Positions 60,869 through 64,000 of a stretch of DNA of 64,000 nt are shown here, in pieces. A program made the translations under genes and the position numbers. Source of the stretch: Lentisphaeria bacterium (GTDB lineage: Bacteria > Verrucomicrobiota > Lentisphaeria > Oligosphaerales > Oligosphaeraceae). Where the stretch lies: the NCBI GenBank assembly GCA_016288215.1, contig JAEEYQ010000066.1, forward strand, positions 1 to 64,000, in the 5' to 3' direction. The notes under the pieces were generated by a model. The model saw only the letters and a list, made by a program, of their open reading frames with translations, searched no databases and was not told the DNA's origin. Position 1 is the stretch's first letter, and each line of letters opens with the position of its first letter.

Positions 60869-62467
60869 CTATTTGTCAGCGGACTCCTCGTCTTTCACAT
60901 AGCAAGGCAGGGTGCCTTCCTTGATGCGTTTGAACATGCCCCAGACGACCAGTTTCTGCTGTTCCTCCGTCGGCTTTTTGAAGAGATAGCTGGCGAACAG
61001 GCCGCCGAAGATGGCCACCAGATTGGTGCCCAGGCCGACGAACATGAAGCTGATGCGCTGGTCGACGGGCTTCATAAGGAAATGGAAGATGGTGATATAG
61101 CTACCGAAGACAATCGCCAACGCCATGCCCACAAGCAGGCCTTTGGTATTGCAGCGGGGGGCCAGCAGGCCGAGAATGAAGAAGCCGCCCGTGAAGGCGC
61201 CGAAGAGGCCGAGACAGACGTTGGAGACTTCGATGAGCGGGAAGTCCTTGCCGCTGAACACCACGACGATGAGAACGCCCATGACCAGCGTCAGCAGACC
61301 GAACGTCAGCGTGGAGGCTTTCGCCATCTTCAGATAATGGGCGGGCTCCTTGCCGGGGGCGATCCACGGAGTGTAGATATCATGGACAAAGACCGTGCTC
61401 AAGCTGTTGAGGACGGAGTCGACGGTGGAGATGACGGCCGCCAGAATGCCGGAGACCATGAGGCCGCGCATGCCGACGGGCAGAACCGTGGTGATGAAGT
61501 AGTTAAAGGCCGCATCGCCATTCAGATTCTGTGGCAGCGTATCCGCGCCGACCTTCTTGAAATACGCGAAGATGGCGACACCGGCGAAATAGAACAGGAA
61601 GACCACGGGCAGGGTGCCGATGGCATAGCCCCACATGGTCTTGCCGATGGACTTGAAGTTGCCGCTGGACAAGGCGCGCTGCAGCTGCATCTGATCCGTC
61701 GCATACTGGAACATGTACGTGATTGGAATCTGCATCACCCACCACCAGATGGAAATGCGCACTTTGGGATCGAAGCGCCAGAAGCCGCTCTCCACGGAGA
61801 CGTTGAAGAGGCGGTTGTTTTCCGCCGCGAAGCTCCAGATGCCGCCCAGGCCACCGGGGAACTGGCAGGTGATCAGGATTACGACGACCAGCAGGCCGCC
61901 GAAAAGCACCACGAACTGCGCCACGTCTGTCCACACGACGGAGTTCATGCCGCCCATGTAGGCGAAAATCAGCGAGAAGAGGCCCACGACGGTGATGGAG
62001 ACCAGCGGATGCCAATTCACGACGGTCTGCAGCACCAGCGCGGACGCATACAGCACGACGCCGAGGTAGATGCCGCGCAGCAGCAAGAAGCTGCAGCTGG
62101 ACACCAGCCGGAGGACGGGCGAGAAACGCCATTCCAGATATTCGTTGCAGGTGCGCACCTTCAGTTCATAGAAGAAGCGCAGGAAGATGTAGAGGCCTAT
62201 GGGCAGCGGCAAGACTGTTATGATGTTGCCGATGAACATCGTCAGACCGAAGTTGTAGGCTTCGCCGGGCGCCGCCACAAAGCTGATGGCGCTGAACACC
62301 GTCGCGAACAGGCTGATGGCGACGGCCCACCAACACATCTTCCCGCCGCCGAAGAAATAGTCCTTCGTGTTCTTCTGTTTGCCGTGAAAGCCGAGGCTCA
62401 GCAGAACGCTGGCGCCCAAATAGACGGCGATGACGATGTAATCCAATGCGTGCAGATGCGGTTCCAT
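60869..62467 (-). CDS. Sodium/solute symporter (SSS family), paralog 3
   Basis: 532 aa with the same helix pattern and conserved blocks as paralogs 1 and 2 (YFFGGGKMCWWAVAISLFA, GGMNSVVWTDVAQFV, SGILAAVISTVDSVLNSLS). It differs most in helix 6 and the external loop after RISIWWWVMQIPITYMF. AGGAG lies 6 nt before the ATG, and an intrinsic terminator follows directly, so it is a separate transcription unit and may be expressed under other conditions than its tandem relatives. Confidence 0.93.
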   Translation of the reverse strand: MEPHLHALDYIVIAVYLGASVLLSLGFHGKQKNTKDYFFGGGKMCWWAVAISLFATVFSAISFVAAPGEAYNFGLTMFIGNIITVLPLPIGLYIFLRFFYELKVRTCNEYLEWRFSPVLRLVSSCSFLLLRGIYLGVVLYASALVLQTVVNWHPLVSITVVGLFSLIFAYMGGMNSVVWTDVAQFVVLFGGLLVVVILITCQFPGGLGGIWSFAAENNRLFNVSVESGFWRFDPKVRISIWWWVMQIPITYMFQYATDQMQLQRALSSGNFKSIGKTMWGYAIGTLPVVFLFYFAGVAIFAYFKKVGADTLPQNLNGDAAFNYFITTVLPVGMRGLMVSGILAAVISTVDSVLNSLSTVFVHDIYTPWIAPGKEPAHYLKMAKASTLTFGLLTLVMGVLIVVVFSGKDFPLIEVSNVCLGLFGAFTGGFFILGLLAPRCNTKGLLVGMALAIVFGSYITIFHFLMKPVDQRISFMFVGLGTNLVAIFGGLFASYLFKKPTEEQQKLVVWGMFKRIKEGTLPCYVKDEESADK

Positions 62468-62846
62468 TCATGCTCCTGGTGGTTGTTTACTCTATGTTCA
62501 AAATAAAAATGCCAATTCAATAATATACATTAATCTTTCATTCCTGCACTTCTGACGACAACGGCCAGAGACGCAGGAACGACTATACTGTAACAGCCGT
62601 CACCTTATTTTCAAACTCCACTCCGCCATTTTTCTGAATTAGCCAATCCTCAACTGACGCATGGGCAATGCCTTGCCGATTGTCATGGCCGTGGCTGCAT
62701 CCATCTTGAATTTTGGCCGACAACGAGTGGCAAAACCCATTGCGCCATTATCTTAAGCGGTCATCGACAACCTCACACAGGGGCTGAACACCGACTACAA
62801 CGACTTGACAATCTGACCATTGCGACGCCCATTCAGGAGAATCAGC
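62468..62846. other. Intergenic stretch without recognised features
   Basis: 379 bp upstream of SSS paralog 3. No gene, repeat or clear hairpin was found; the part nearest the symporter is AT-rich and may hold its promoter. Confidence 0.5.
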
Positions 62847-63056
62847 ATGAAATCAAACCGCCCTTGCATGGTTTTCACCACCCTGTTCTGCATGACCGCC
62901 CTCATCTCGAAGGGCATGGAGTTCAAGGACTTCTCAGGAGTCAACCAGGGGGCCCCCACACCACAGCTGGACAAAATCACGGGGTGGGACAGATGGGACT
63001 TTTCCATGGCGGCCTATGAATCGGCTTTCATGGAATTCAACGACCAGGGAGTTTGA
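62847..63056 (+). CDS. Small possible secreted protein
   Basis: 69 aa starting at an ATG with AGGAG 7 nt upstream. Residues 1-20 (NRPCMVFTTLFCMTALIS) resemble a signal peptide; the remainder KGMEFKDFSGVNQG...DRWDFSMAAYESAF has no recognised family. It could be a genuine small exported protein or the N-terminal remnant of a decayed gene. It is the only plus-strand candidate in an otherwise empty 736-bp gap. Confidence 0.35.
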   Translation: MKSNRPCMVFTTLFCMTALISKGMEFKDFSGVNQGAPTPQLDKITGWDRWDFSMAAYESAFMEFNDQGV

Positions 63057-63203
63057 GACGTCTTTTGAAATTGCTTAATGCCTTTCAGGCACTTTGTCGA
63101 TTCGCATAACTGGTAAAGTCATTTCTGCTTTAGGTACAGGAAATTCCGTTGCTCCTTTATGCGATGCTCCAGCTATGCATTGCCATACAGCCTTGTAGCA
63201 ATG

Positions 63204-64000
63204 TCAGTTCATCTCTAACGAGAGTCTGGCGTGCTTGAAGCGCTGGTTGTCCGGTTCGAGTTCGACGAGCATGTCGCATAACTTCAGCAGCTCCGCCTTC
63301 TCACGGTTCAGGCGACGCCCGCAGAGCAGCTTCAAGAAGACAAGCCTCGTGTCCTTCTCCCATGCCTCTATTTTGTCAATGGAATCGTAAATGTCATGGT
63401 AAGAGCGGTGTATGCTGTATTTGAACCAGAGGTTCAGCATGAAGGCCTCCGGCTCTGTCAGGGAGATCCTGATCTTTTCGAGATTCGGAAGGTCGAGACT
63501 TCCCCTGAGTTCTTTCCTGTATGCGCTCAGCTTGCTCATGAATATCTCGATGGCATCCAGTTCCCATTTCCGTTTTGTCTCAAGCTCTTTGAGAGCCTCC
63601 TCTACATTGGCGAATCCACGTCTCTGAAGTTCAACAAGATACGAGGACTGCGCCTTCTGTGCGGCATGGTAGGCAGGCGCCTGCGGTGCATCCAGCGACA
63701 GTCTGGCATGCCTATATATCTGGTTGTTCGGCTCTAGCTTTACCAAGGCATCGCAAAGTTCGACGACCTCCTCCTTCGGGCGGTTCAATTCACGGGCGCA
63801 TATCATGCGCAACGCGACAAGCCTGCTCTCTTTTTCCCAGCCATTTGTTGCCCCCACGGCGTCATAGACATCTTGAGTCCTTCCATGAATTGAAAACTTG
63901 TACCAGAGGTTCAGGACTGTCGCCTCCCATTCGGAGTTCGAAGCCTTTATCTTGTCGATGTTCGGCAGATCGGGCTTGTCCTTCAACTCGTTTTTGAAGG
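63204..64000 (-). CDS. Helical repeat protein (partial, C-terminal part)
   Basis: At least 265 residues; the frame continues past the right edge, so the start is not seen. Two long repeats of about 150 residues are visible: LPNIDKIKASNSEWEATVLN...LVKLEPNNQIYRHARLSLDA and LPNLEKIRISLTEPEAFMLN...LVELEPDNQRFKHARLSLEM, joined by a helical linker (SSYLVELQRRGFANVEEALK). The EPNNQ/EPDNQ ends recall TPR-like repeats. GC content is lower than in the metabolic genes. Function unknown. Confidence 0.7.
   Translation of the reverse strand, partial: FKNELKDKPDLPNIDKIKASNSEWEATVLNLWYKFSIHGRTQDVYDAVGATNGWEKESRLVALRMICARELNRPKEEVVELCDALVKLEPNNQIYRHARLSLDAPQAPAYHAAQKAQSSYLVELQRRGFANVEEALKELETKRKWELDAIEIFMSKLSAYRKELRGSLDLPNLEKIRISLTEPEAFMLNLWFKYSIHRSYHDIYDSIDKIEAWEKDTRLVFLKLLCGRRLNREKAELLKLCDMLVELEPDNQRFKHARLSLEMN

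Overview
The window looks like a GC-rich chromosomal segment of an anaerobic, glycan-degrading bacterium of the PVC superphylum, most likely a Lentisphaeria (Victivallales-like) gut organism. This is inferred from the gene mix: many Gfo/Idh/MocA oxidoreductases, a sulfatase, a prepilin-type protein with the FTLIELLVVIA signal, DUF6785-type membrane proteins, SSS-family symporters and multi-domain secreted hydrolases, with no SusC/SusD pair. No rRNA, tRNA, phage module or CRISPR/Cas genes were found.

Layout. 1-867: 5' part of a large secreted, possibly RHS-like protein. 1063-17114 (minus): glycan-degradation block with three tandem sialidase-type beta-propeller proteins, a Gfo/Idh/MocA protein lacking the EKP motif, a GH20-type hexosaminidase lipoprotein, two TIM-barrel hydrolase-like proteins and two SGNH esterases; a lower-GC AAA ATPase (6249-7697) interrupts it. 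17184-24358 (minus): DUF4143-type ATPase, priA, PIG-L deacetylase, glucosamine-6-phosphate-isomerase-like protein, DUF5131 protein, small DMT transporter. 25097-30989 (plus): housekeeping operon recN / TPR lipoprotein / dnaG / pilT-like. 31438-34569: MrfA/YprA-like helicase and yraN. 34602-45125 (minus): DUF6785 membrane protein, large secreted orphan, exported PNPOx-fold protein, Gfo/Idh/MocA protein, FG-GAP/VCBS propeller, sulfatase. 45356-51265 (minus): TRAP transporter (DctM, DctQ, DctP), sugar isomerase, Gfo/Idh/MocA protein, pseudopilin-like protein. 51543-62467: GH29 fucosidase (plus), then GH2 glycosidase, orphan TIM-barrel protein and three tandem SSS symporters (minus). 62847-64000: small possible secreted ORF and the C-terminal part of a repeat protein.

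How it works together (inference): sialidase-type, GH20, GH29, GH2 and sulfatase activities fit desulfation and stepwise trimming of mucin-like or other sulfated host glycans. Released sugars would enter through the SSS and TRAP transporters and be processed by the isomerase, Gfo/Idh/MocA proteins and the amino-sugar deacetylase/isomerase pair.

The most unusual content is non-coding. Two AAA ATPases of different families each carry a tandem direct-repeat array immediately upstream of a recognisable promoter (3 x 51 bp and about 10 x 23 bp). A heptamer-array element recurs at seven gene borders, often with a CTAG-rich tail, and supplies stop codons for some genes. Two diverged intergenic elements of about 260 bp share imperfect terminal inverted repeats. 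A second, shorter inverted-repeat element is also present twice. The GH2 gene carries an in-frame 72-bp tandem duplication of its translation start that appears to have created a signal peptide.
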